Shown: positions 33,467 through 41,324 of the stretch, in pieces | Position numbering within the stretch: the stretch's first letter is position 1 | Layout of the letters: each line of letters starts with the position of its first letter | Assembly (NCBI RefSeq): GCF_014197535.1 | Contig: NZ_JACIFV010000003.1 | Location: 62,001-126,000, forward strand | DNA length: 64,000 nt | From: Rhizobium aethiopicum | GTDB taxonomy: Bacteria > Pseudomonadota > Alphaproteobacteria > Rhizobiales > Rhizobiaceae | Reading direction: 5' to 3' | Translations under genes and position numbers: made by a program | Notes under the pieces: model-generated | Databases searched by the model: none | Seen by the model: the letters and a program-made list of their open reading frames with translations, nothing else | What the model was told of the DNA's origin: nothing

Positions 33467-34108
33467 ATGCAGCGTTTTCCAAACACCCTTCTGAACGGTT
33501 ATCGCAACTTTATGAATGGGCGGTATGCCGACGCCCGCGACAGGTATCGGCAACTTGCCGAAAACGGCCAGAACCCGAGCACGCTGGTCATTGCCTGTTC
33601 GGACTCGCGTGCGGCTCCCGAGCTGATCTTCGATGCCGGCCCCGGCGAGCTTTTCGTCATCCGCAATGTTGCCAATATGGTGCCGCCCTACGAGCCGGAC
33701 GGTCATTTCCATTCGACATCCGCCGCTCTTGAATTTGCCGTGCAGGCGCTGAAGGTCTCGGACATCGTCGTGATGGGCCATGGCCGCTGCGGCGGCATTC
33801 GGGCGGCACTCGATCCGAATGCCGAGCCGTTATCGCCTGGCGACTTTATCGGCCGGTGGATGTCGCTGGTCAAACCCGCAGCCGAGCAGATTCAGAGCAA
33901 TGACGTGATGACGGAGGCCGAGCGGCAGACGGCGCTGGAGCGTGTCTCTATCCGCAATTCGATCAACAATCTCAGAACCTTCCCGGAAATCAAGGCGCTG
34001 GAGGACGCAGGAAAAATGCACCTTCATGGCGCCTGGTTCGATATCTCGACTGGCGAGCTCTGGGTCATGGACGCCGAAACACGCGATTTCATCCGTCCCG
34101 AAATCTAG
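33467..34108 (+). CDS. Beta-class carbonic anhydrase
   Basis: Interconverts CO2 and bicarbonate. The 213-residue protein has the zinc ligands in order: Cys44 with the Asp46-Arg48 dyad in IACSDSRAAPE, then His105 and Cys108 in VMGHGRCGG. The length is normal for the bacterial beta class, and no signal peptide is seen, so it is cytoplasmic. Start at ATG 33467. It is 71 bp after pdxY on the same strand. Confidence 0.95.
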   Translation: MQRFPNTLLNGYRNFMNGRYADARDRYRQLAENGQNPSTLVIACSDSRAAPELIFDAGPGELFVIRNVANMVPPYEPDGHFHSTSAALEFAVQALKVSDIVVMGHGRCGGIRAALDPNAEPLSPGDFIGRWMSLVKPAAEQIQSNDVMTEAERQTALERVSIRNSINNLRTFPEIKALEDAGKMHLHGAWFDISTGELWVMDAETRDFIRPEI

Positions 34109-34198
34109 GAGCGGACCGGTTTATCACTTTTTTAAGGATTGCTGTTAAGCTTCTAATCGGCTGCACACGACCGGCATTTGATCACGTGGCGATTGGCG

Positions 34199-35818
34199 AT
34201 GAAGTTTGAAACCATCAAAAAGGTTATCCTGGCCGCCATCCTGCTGCCCTTCGTCTTTATGCTCATTGAAGGCGTCTTCGTCCTTCGAACTTCCATCCTG
34301 CAATACAGAGATCTCGAGAAAGACCGGCAGTTCGCCGACGTACTTGCGCGTGGCGGGTCGATCGCGGCCACGGAAATCCTGAGCGAAATCGATGCCACAC
34401 GCCGCTATCTCGCGCATCCCAGCAGCGGGACTGCTGGCGACATGCAGCAAAGCCGACTGACGCTGGATCGCGAACGCCGCGCTTTCTATGCCAGCTTGCC
34501 GCCTCACGATACGCTCGATCAAGGGCTTGCAGGTGAATTGTCGGCCCTCAGCCTTGCCTATAGCCGCATCGTCGCCGCGCGAAGCGCCGTCGACCAGGGC
34601 CGTTACTCCGGCAGCAATCCCGGCTCCATCTACTGGTATGCGGCTCTCAAGCAGCTTGCCGTCGTCGACGCACTTTCACCACTGATCAGCGACCCGGTGC
34701 TGCTTGAAAAATCCAACCAGCTGATGGGCATCCTGCTGACCTACTACGGCGAAAGATTGATTACCGGGATCGGCACGCGTTACCTCGATCAAGATGTTTC
34801 TGCCAGATTTCCGATCGAACTGTTCATTCAGGGCAAAACCATGCTCGGTGCCGGCATGGATCACATGGTCTTCCATTCCACCGCGCCGATCGTGCGCGAC
34901 ATCGTTGCTTATCTCGGTCGCAGCGACCAGGTGAAGGCCAATGCGATCACCGACGCCATTCTCGCCGGGTCGCGGCCGTCGCGCGCAATGGGCGACGCCT
35001 GGGCAGCCGCACAGCGCGAACGCATGGCTTTCCTTCAGCAAAAGATGGTAGAGGCCGCGAGCGATATTCACGAGACCGGCGAACAGTTTTCCACCCTCTC
35101 GCACATACACCTGACGCAGATTCTGGCGCTGTGCGCAGGCCTGCTGATCCTCGCCACGCTGGTGATGGTGCTGGCGGCAAGAGGGCTTCGGCTGATCGAC
35201 AAGCTCACTCGGGACCGAGAGGCGCTGGTGGGCGAGCTGCGAAACGCTGCTCAAACCGATCTTCTGACGGGGCTGTACAACAGGCGCGGCTTCGAGGTCG
35301 CCGCCTCGGCGCTCCTTACACAGGCCGAGCACGGCTCGCACTGGATCTCCGTCGTCCTCTTCGATCTCGATCATTTCAAGAAGATCAACGATATCCACGG
35401 CCACGACGCCGGCGATGCCGTGCTGCGCCACGTCGCCGGCGTCGCGCGGCAGAATTTTCGTTCCTTCGATCTCCTGGTGCGGCATGGCGGCGAGGAGTTC
35501 CTGGCGCTTTTGCCGGATTCAACGCCCGACGAGGCCGCCATCGTCGCCGAGCGCGTGCGACGGGCGATCGAGGCGGCGGAAATTCCTCTTGCGAGTGGCG
35601 ATCTCCTCAAGGTCACGGCGAGCTTCGGATGCGCCGGCCGGGCAAACGACGCCGCCAACCGGAACTTCGAAGATCTGGTCAAGCGTGCCGATCTGGCGCT
35701 TTATGCCGCCAAAGCGTCTGGGCGGAACTGCGTCGTTTCGGGGCCGGTCGTGCCGGCGCCGCCGCAGGAGGAGCGACGCAAGACGGTGTCCGGCGGCGGT
35801 TTTGATTCCCGCATATGA
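34199..35818 (+). CDS. Membrane-anchored diguanylate cyclase (GGDEF) with periplasmic sensor region
   Basis: Makes the second messenger c-di-GMP. There is an N-terminal membrane segment (residues about 8-28), a helical periplasmic region of some 270 residues resembling the NIT (nitrate/nitrite sensing) type, a second membrane segment (LTQILALCAGLLILATLVM), and a GGDEF domain with DLLTGLYNRRGFE, LFDLDHFKKIND, the active site RHGGEEF and, five residues before it, an RxxD inhibitory site (RSFD). I prefer ATG 34199; a TTG at 34178 would add seven residues. The signal sensed is unknown. Confidence 0.9.
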   Translation: MKFETIKKVILAAILLPFVFMLIEGVFVLRTSILQYRDLEKDRQFADVLARGGSIAATEILSEIDATRRYLAHPSSGTAGDMQQSRLTLDRERRAFYASLPPHDTLDQGLAGELSALSLAYSRIVAARSAVDQGRYSGSNPGSIYWYAALKQLAVVDALSPLISDPVLLEKSNQLMGILLTYYGERLITGIGTRYLDQDVSARFPIELFIQGKTMLGAGMDHMVFHSTAPIVRDIVAYLGRSDQVKANAITDAILAGSRPSRAMGDAWAAAQRERMAFLQQKMVEAASDIHETGEQFSTLSHIHLTQILALCAGLLILATLVMVLAARGLRLIDKLTRDREALVGELRNAAQTDLLTGLYNRRGFEVAASALLTQAEHGSHWISVVLFDLDHFKKINDIHGHDAGDAVLRHVAGVARQNFRSFDLLVRHGGEEFLALLPDSTPDEAAIVAERVRRAIEAAEIPLASGDLLKVTASFGCAGRANDAANRNFEDLVKRADLALYAAKASGRNCVVSGPVVPAPPQEERRKTVSGGGFDSRI

Positions 35819-35844
35819 AAAACGCCGCATTCGCAGCGGCGTTT
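35818..35844. terminator. Bidirectional terminator between GGDEF gene and lytic transglycosylase
   Basis: AAACGCCGC (35820-35828) pairs with GCGGCGTTT (35836-35844), starting at the GGDEF gene stop codon. A and T flanks are on both sides. Confidence 0.75.
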
Positions 35845-35868
35845 CCAGATATCGTTATAGATGAAGGC

Positions 35869-36693
35869 TTATCTGCCGGCGTCGATCTGCTGGCCGATAT
35901 AGGCGATCGCCTGCTGATAGACGCTTGCGGCGTTCCAGCCCTGGATGGCAGCGAAATTCGGTTCTCCCGGCTGATAGCCGGCGCCGGCAAGCCAGCCGTG
36001 GCCCTTGAGGAAATTTGCGGTCGAGGCCAGCGCATCGGCGCGGGAGCCTACCATGTCGACCCGGCCGTCGCCGTCGCCGTCGGCGCCGAAGCGCACGACG
36101 TTACGCGGCAGAAACTGCGTCTGGCCGATTTCACCATGGGCGGCACCCTTGGCCTGCGGGCTCAGATAACCCTCGGAGACCAGCTGGAGCGCAGCATAGA
36201 GCTGGTCGGTGAAATAGTCCGAACGACGGCAGTCATAGGCAAGGGTCGACACAGCCGAGAGCGTATGCTGGTTGCCCATATAGCTGCCGAAACCGGTCTC
36301 CATACCCCAGATTGCGATCAGCGGACCGGCGGGAACGCCGAACCGGCGTTCGATCGAGGCAAAAAGCGCCTGGTTGGCGGCCTTCATCGAACGGCCCCGG
36401 GAAATGACGGCGGCACCGCCGCGCTTCTGCATGAAGGCGTCGAAGGAGAGCTTGAAGCTTTTCTGGCCGCGGTCGGCGGCGATCGTCGGCTTGTTGTAGT
36501 TGACGTTGGCGAAGGCGCGGCTGAGCACCGATTGGCTGACGCCATTGGCCGCTGCCGTCTGCTTGAAATCGGCGACCCAGGCGTCGAAGCCGGCGCTGGT
36601 ATTGCCACATTGCGGTCCTTGCGCGAACGCCGGTACCGCGTGGAGGACGCCCATTGCCGCAGCGACCGCCAGAAACAACTTTGTCATGCGCAT
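35869..36693 (-). CDS. Secreted lytic murein transglycosylase, MltB/SLT_2 type
   Basis: Cleaves peptidoglycan glycan strands. The 274-residue precursor begins with a Sec signal (KLFLAVAAAMGVLHAVPAFA, cut near residue 25). The catalytic Glu is in LIAIWGMETGFGSYMGN near residue 130, followed by DYFTDQLYAALQL and EIGQTQFLPRNVVRFG, the typical block of the SLT_2 domain. A calcium-loop-like DGDGDGRVD is near residue 205. There is no C-terminal peptidoglycan-binding domain, so it is a short form. An in-frame ATG two codons later is equally possible. Confidence 0.9.
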   Translation of the reverse strand: MRMTKLFLAVAAAMGVLHAVPAFAQGPQCGNTSAGFDAWVADFKQTAAANGVSQSVLSRAFANVNYNKPTIAADRGQKSFKLSFDAFMQKRGGAAVISRGRSMKAANQALFASIERRFGVPAGPLIAIWGMETGFGSYMGNQHTLSAVSTLAYDCRRSDYFTDQLYAALQLVSEGYLSPQAKGAAHGEIGQTQFLPRNVVRFGADGDGDGRVDMVGSRADALASTANFLKGHGWLAGAGYQPGEPNFAAIQGWNAASVYQQAIAYIGQQIDAGR

Positions 36694-36810
36694 TGAGAAA
36701 CCCCGCTCTCGATCTGCATAGTTTTTAAGCGGGCAAGAGAATGCCAGCCACTCGCGATTTTGTCACGATCATCGTTTAGCGAGCGCTTTATACAGTCGTA
36801 TTTGCCCCGG

Positions 36811-36840
36811 AAAAAGCCCCGCTCAACGAGCAGGGCTTTA
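36811..36840 (-). terminator. Intrinsic terminator of asd
   Basis: Read on the minus strand, AAAGCCCTGCTC and GAGCGGGGCTTT form a stem with a three-base loop and one internal mismatch, followed by a T run. Confidence 0.85.
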
Positions 36841-36864
36841 ACATCTTATGGTTTACAAATGGTA

Positions 36865-37899
36865 TCAGGCTGCCTGCTTGCGCGGCTTGACCAGGCCGCG
36901 ATTGACGAGCAGCTCGGCGATCTGGATGGCGTTCAGCGCCGCGCCCTTGCGCAGGTTGTCGGAAACAACCCACATATTGAGGCCGTTTTCAACCGTCGCG
37001 TCCTCGCGGATGCGCGAGATATAGGTCGCATCTTCGCCGGCGGATTCATAAGGCGTGATGTAACCGCCGTTCTCGCGCTTGTCGATGACGAGGCAGCCCG
37101 GGGCATCGCGCAGGATATCGCGGGCCTGATCGGCGGTGATCTCGTTTTCGAATTCGATGTTGACCGATTCCGAATGACCGATGAAGACGGGTACACGCAC
37201 CGCCGTGCAGGTCACCTTGATCTTCGGATCGAGCATCTTCTTCGTCTCGGCCAGCACCTTCCATTCTTCCTTGGTGTAGCCGTCTTCCATGAAGCTATCG
37301 ATGTGCGGGATGACGTTGAAGGCGATGCGCTTGGTGAACTTCTTGTTCTCGATCGGATCGGCAACGAAGACCGCGCGCGTCTGGTTGAAGAGCTCGTCCA
37401 TGCCATCCTTGCCGGCGCCGGAGACCGACTGATAGGTGGAGACGACGACGCGCTTGATCTTGGCAAAGTCGTGCAGCGGCTTCAGCGCCACCACCAGCTG
37501 CGCGGTCGAGCAATTCGGATTGGCAATGATGTTGCGCTTGGTGAACTGCGTGACGGCGTCCGGGTTCACTTCCGGCACGATCAGCGGCACGTCGGCGTCA
37601 TAGCGCCAGGCCGAGGAATTGTCGATGACGACGCAGCCCTGCTGACCGATCTTGGGGGAGAACTTCTTGGAGACCTCGCCGCCGGCCGACATCAGGCAGA
37701 TGTCGGTATCGGAGAAATCGTAATTCTCTAGATTGGAGACCTTCAGCGTCCGGTCGCCGTAGGACACCTCGGTGCCCTGCGAACGCGCCGAGGCGAGCGC
37801 CACGACCTCATCGGCGGGGAAGCCGCGTTCGGAGAGGATGTTGAGCATCTCCCGGCCGACATTTCCGGTGGCTCCTGCAACTGCTACTTTGAAACCCAT
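36865..37899 (-). CDS. asd: Aspartate-semialdehyde dehydrogenase
   Basis: Reduces aspartyl phosphate to the semialdehyde for lysine, threonine, methionine and diaminopimelate. The 344-residue protein has the NADP motif VAVAGATGNVGREML at the N-terminus, the catalytic Cys in IANPNCSTAQLV near residue 130 and the substrate-binding segment VFIGHSESVN near residue 235. The length is normal. Start at ATG 37899. It has its own terminator just downstream. Confidence 0.96.
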   Translation of the reverse strand: MGFKVAVAGATGNVGREMLNILSERGFPADEVVALASARSQGTEVSYGDRTLKVSNLENYDFSDTDICLMSAGGEVSKKFSPKIGQQGCVVIDNSSAWRYDADVPLIVPEVNPDAVTQFTKRNIIANPNCSTAQLVVALKPLHDFAKIKRVVVSTYQSVSGAGKDGMDELFNQTRAVFVADPIENKKFTKRIAFNVIPHIDSFMEDGYTKEEWKVLAETKKMLDPKIKVTCTAVRVPVFIGHSESVNIEFENEITADQARDILRDAPGCLVIDKRENGGYITPYESAGEDATYISRIREDATVENGLNMWVVSDNLRKGAALNAIQIAELLVNRGLVKPRKQAA

Positions 37900-38010
37900 T
37901 TCTAAAGCTCTCTTTCTCTTCTCTCCTCTGTCCGGTGAGGGGGAAAGGCGCGAATAATCGCGTCTTCCTGTCCCCAGCCGAGCCGGGGAGAGAGCGGCAG
38001 GCCAGAGACG

Positions 38011-38130
38011 TCAGACGGTTTTCGTCGTCGTTTTGGCCTTGGTTTTGGCAGAAACCGGAACGGCAATATCCACCCCGGCAACCCGTGCCCGGTCATTGCA
38101 TGCGGCAATGGCGTGTTCGTCGCGAACCAT
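38011..38130 (-). CDS. Small basic hypothetical protein, 39 residues
   Basis: Starts MVRDEHAIAACNDRARVAG and ends in the Lys/Thr-rich tail SAKTKAKTTTKTV. An AAAAGGA ribosome site lies 6 bases before the ATG at 38130, and GC at third codon positions is high, as in neighbouring genes. It has no family I recognise. It sits between asd and the Pho box, on the minus strand, so the same control region could serve it. It is short enough to be chance. Confidence 0.45.
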   Translation of the reverse strand: MVRDEHAIAACNDRARVAGVDIAVPVSAKTKAKTTTKTV

Positions 38131-38234
38131 GGAGATTCCTTTTCCGCTGTTGCTCTTAGAAGGTTTTCCACAGGAGTCAAGGTTTTTGCGTGAGCAGGCA
38201 GCAGGTGAAAGGGGAGGCCGAAAGCCAGGGTATT

Positions 38235-38252
38235 TTGTCATGCCGCTGTCAT
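38235..38252 (+). promoter_or_regulatory. Pho box (PhoB-binding site) upstream of the alkaline phosphatase
   Basis: TTGTCAT-GCCG-CTGTCAT: two 7-base repeats 11 bases apart, 13 of 14 to the rhizobial CTGTCAT-N4-CTGTCAT consensus. A degenerate third unit (GAGAGAT) follows in the same phase at 38257-38263. The site lies 58 bp before the phosphatase ATG. Confidence 0.8.
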
Positions 38253-38309
38253 GCCAGAGAGATATCCCAACCCGGTTGATAATATCTGCAACGAAAACGG
38301 GGGTTTTCC

Positions 38310-40064
38310 ATGCGTACGCTTCTCGCCGTCTTTGCGGCCACTACCATCCTCGCGGGCGCCGCTCGGGCGACGACAGTCTATCCGCTTGATCGCGCGACGA
38401 TCCTTGCCGGCTCCCCATTCGATTTCAAGGTCGAGCTCAACAAGCAGGTCAAGCCGGAAGATGTGAAGATCACGGTCAACGGTCAGGATTACAAGACTGT
38501 CCTTGGAGGCGAAGCGCAATTCATCGAGCTCGAAAAAGGCAAGGAAGATAAGGCCCTCGGTTCCGCTCTTCTGCTCCGCGGCCTGAAGATCTCCGCACCC
38601 GGCGCCTACAAGATCGAGGTCTCCGCCGGCGATGAGACGAAGTCGGTCACCTGGGACGTTTACGAAACCGCCGCGCAGCCGAAGACCAAGAACATTATCT
38701 TCCTGCTCGGCGACGGCCTTTCCGTTGCGCATCGCACCGCCGCCCGCATCATGTCAAAGGGCATGACCGAGGGCAAAGCGAACGGCCGCCTGAACATGGA
38801 CGATCTCGATCATATGGCTTTTATCGGCACGTCAGCGACGAATGCCGTTGCCACGGACTCGGCCAACACCATGTCGGCCTTCATGACGGGGCATAAGACG
38901 GCCGTCAACGCGCTCGGCGTCTATGCGGACCGAACACCGGCCGCACTCGACGACCCGCGCGTCGAAACCTTTGGCGAGGCCGTTCGCCGCACGACGAAGA
39001 AGTCGATCGGCATTGTCGCTACGTCCGAAATCGAGGATGCGACGCCAGCCGCGGTCGTTTCCCATACCCGCAGCCGCAGCGAAAAGGCCGACATCGTCGG
39101 CATGCTGCTCGAGGTGAAGCCGGAAGTCATCCTTGGCGGCGGCTCGGCCTATTTCCTCGGCAAGGAAGTCGCCGGCTCCAAGCGCAAGGACAATCAGGAT
39201 TACATCAAGCTGTTCCAGGACGCGGGCTACAAGCTTGCGACCGACAAGAACGAACTCTCCGCCAATGCATCGGCTGAAGGCAACCTGCTCGGCCTCTTCC
39301 ACACCGGCAATATGGACGTCACGCTCGATCGCGAGTTCCTGAAGAAGGGCACCGTCGACAAGTTCCCGAACCAGCCGGGTCTGGTCGAGATGACCAAGGT
39401 TGCGCTCGACCGCCTCTCGAAGAATGCTGATGGCTTCTTCCTGATGGTCGAAGGCTCCTCGATCGACAAGATGTCCCATCCGCTGGATTGGGATCGCGCT
39501 GTTATCGACACCATCGAATTCGACAAGGCGATCGGCGTTGCCCGCGAATTCCAGAAAGCGCATCCGGACACTCTGATCGTCGTCACCGGCGACCACACGC
39601 ACGGCGTATCGATCATCGGCACTGTCGACGACGAGAAGCCCGGCACGGAAATGCGCGAAAAGGTCGGCACCTATGCCGAAGCCGGCTTCCCGAACTACAA
39701 GGACGAAAACGGCGACGGCTACCCTGATAAGGTCGACGTCAGCCGCCGCCTGTTCCTCAGCGCCAACAACGGCCCCGACCACTACGAGACCTTCCGTCCG
39801 AAGCTCGACGGTCCTTTCGTTCCGGCCGTTCAGGACGAGAAGAAGGAATATGTCGCCAACGAACAGTATAAGGATGTTCCCGGCGCCGTCTTCGTACCGG
39901 GCAATCTTCCGAAGAGCAGCGAGAGCGGCGTTCATGCCGTCGACGACGTCGTCCTGCAGTCGGCCGGTCCGGGTGCCGAAGGCTTCCATGGTTATATGGA
40001 ACAGAGCGACGTCTATCGCGTGCTCGCCGACACCTTCGCTCTCGGCGCCAAGCAGACGAATTGA
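38310..40064 (+). CDS. Periplasmic alkaline phosphatase, PhoA superfamily
   Basis: Releases phosphate from monoesters outside the cytoplasm. The 584-residue precursor has a Sec signal (RTLLAVFAATTILAGAARA), an N-terminal beta region of about 100 residues, then the phosphatase core: IIFLLGDGLSVAHRTAAR, the nucleophile serine in AVATDSANTMSAFMTGHKT near residue 180, FLMVEGSSIDKMSH near residue 380, and VVTGDHTHG near residue 425 with metal-binding Asp and His. The Pho box 58 bp upstream indicates induction by phosphate starvation. It is larger than E. coli PhoA, so a related subfamily is likely. Confidence 0.9.
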   Translation: MRTLLAVFAATTILAGAARATTVYPLDRATILAGSPFDFKVELNKQVKPEDVKITVNGQDYKTVLGGEAQFIELEKGKEDKALGSALLLRGLKISAPGAYKIEVSAGDETKSVTWDVYETAAQPKTKNIIFLLGDGLSVAHRTAARIMSKGMTEGKANGRLNMDDLDHMAFIGTSATNAVATDSANTMSAFMTGHKTAVNALGVYADRTPAALDDPRVETFGEAVRRTTKKSIGIVATSEIEDATPAAVVSHTRSRSEKADIVGMLLEVKPEVILGGGSAYFLGKEVAGSKRKDNQDYIKLFQDAGYKLATDKNELSANASAEGNLLGLFHTGNMDVTLDREFLKKGTVDKFPNQPGLVEMTKVALDRLSKNADGFFLMVEGSSIDKMSHPLDWDRAVIDTIEFDKAIGVAREFQKAHPDTLIVVTGDHTHGVSIIGTVDDEKPGTEMREKVGTYAEAGFPNYKDENGDGYPDKVDVSRRLFLSANNGPDHYETFRPKLDGPFVPAVQDEKKEYVANEQYKDVPGAVFVPGNLPKSSESGVHAVDDVVLQSAGPGAEGFHGYMEQSDVYRVLADTFALGAKQTN

Positions 40065-40079
40065 TCGAAAGCCGATCCT

Positions 40080-40109
40080 GCAAGGCCGCTTGCCGGCCTT
40101 GCCTCTTTC
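40080..40109 (+). terminator. Probable terminator after the alkaline phosphatase gene
   Basis: GCAAGGCCG (40080-40088) pairs with CGGCCTTGC (40094-40102), followed by CTCTTTC. The T run is weak. Confidence 0.6.
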
Positions 40110-40163
40110 GTCGATCGTGGTCCCGGCCTTTCAGCGGCTGGGATTTCCTTCCTGGAGGTCGCC

Positions 40164-40625
40164 ATGCACAAAGTCTCTTCGCCGCAACTCAGCCGCCGCC
40201 GGCTGATCGCCGCCGCTGTTGCGCTTCCCTTTACCGCCTCCATCGTTCGCGCTGCCGATCCTTCGCTCTCCTTCGGCGAGCTCTATGGTAAATTCGGCGT
40301 GCTCGGTCTCGAATTCTCCGACAAGGTGAAGCGTCTTGCCGGCCAGGACATCAGCATGAAGGGCTTCATGGCACCGCCGCTGAAGGCCGAGGCGCAGTTC
40401 TTCGTACTCACCGAGGTGCCGATGTCGCTCTGCCCCTTCTGCTCTTCGGATGCGGACTGGCCCGACAATATCGTCGTGGTTTATCTCTCGGAAAAGCAGA
40501 CCTTCGTGCAGCCGCGCCAGACAATCGAAGTGCGCGGCACGCTGGAATACGGCTCCTGGACCGATCCGGAAACCGGCTTCGTCAGCCTGCTTCGGATCCG
40601 CGAGGCCGAATATTTCGCTGTTTGA
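40164..40625 (+). CDS. Tat-exported cysteine-containing protein, DUF3299-like
   Basis: A 153-residue protein with a twin-arginine signal (SRRRLIAAAVALPF, cut after the AxA of IVRA). The mature part contains KGFMAPPLKAEAQFFVLTEVP and then SLCPFCSSDADWP, a CxxC pair that could bind metal or be redox active, and resembles the DUF3299 pattern. It is the first gene of a three-gene unit with an ABC ATPase and an FtsX-like permease, with only 6 bp to the next gene, and has a GGAGG site. I infer a periplasmic partner of that transporter. The family assignment is tentative. Confidence 0.7.
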   Translation: MHKVSSPQLSRRRLIAAAVALPFTASIVRAADPSLSFGELYGKFGVLGLEFSDKVKRLAGQDISMKGFMAPPLKAEAQFFVLTEVPMSLCPFCSSDADWPDNIVVVYLSEKQTFVQPRQTIEVRGTLEYGSWTDPETGFVSLLRIREAEYFAV

Positions 40626-40631
40626 ACCGAC

Positions 40632-41324
40632 ATGCTCGCACTCGATATCGAAAACCTTGACGTCACCTTTCCGGGCCTCTCCTCGCCGGCGCTGGCGATC
40701 GGCCGCCTGTCGATCGCAGCCGGCAGCAAGGTCGCGATCACGGGAGCATCAGGTTCCGGCAAGAGCACCTTCGTCAATGTCGTCACCGGGCTGGAGGGGA
40801 CGCGGCAGGGCCAGATCCGCTGGAGCGGTGAGGACATCGCCGCTTTTTCGGAAAGCCGGCGCGACCGATTCCGCGCCGTCAATATCGGCTTGGTCATGCA
40901 GGAATTCCATCTTTTCCCCGGCCTGTCGGCACTCGAAAACGTGCTTCTCCCTGTCCGGCTTGCCGGTGCCGCGACGGCCGCCGTCATCGAGCGGGCGCAT
41001 GTGCTTTTGAACACGGTTAACCTGTCCCGGCCCGGCCAGAAGATCGAGACCATGTCGCGCGGCGAGATGCAGCGCGTGGCGATCGCCCGCGCGCTGCTGC
41101 GCAAGCCCGGTGTCATCATTGCCGATGAGCCGACCGCGAGCCTCGACGCCGAAAGCGGTGAGGCCGTCGGCGATCTCCTCCTCGAGCTTGCCAATGCCGA
41201 AGGCAGCACGCTGATCGTCATTTCTCACGACCAGCGGCTCGCCGGCCGTCTCGACCGGCGCATCACGCTCAGCTCCGGCCGAATCAGCGAGGATTCCATT
41301 GCCGCTGCGGGGGAGGCTGCATGA
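40632..41324 (+). CDS. ABC transporter ATP-binding protein, MacB/LolD type
   Basis: A 230-residue nucleotide-binding subunit. Walker A is ITGASGSGKST near residue 37, the Q-loop is in VMQEFHLFPGLSALENV, the signature motif is MSRGEMQRVAIARAL, Walker B is VIIADEPTASLD, and the H-loop is VISHD. The pairing with an FtsX-type permease places it in the LolD/MacB group, which usually powers export or lipoprotein/mechanical work rather than uptake. It overlaps the permease gene by 4 bp. Confidence 0.92.
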   Translation: MLALDIENLDVTFPGLSSPALAIGRLSIAAGSKVAITGASGSGKSTFVNVVTGLEGTRQGQIRWSGEDIAAFSESRRDRFRAVNIGLVMQEFHLFPGLSALENVLLPVRLAGAATAAVIERAHVLLNTVNLSRPGQKIETMSRGEMQRVAIARALLRKPGVIIADEPTASLDAESGEAVGDLLLELANAEGSTLIVISHDQRLAGRLDRRITLSSGRISEDSIAAAGEAA

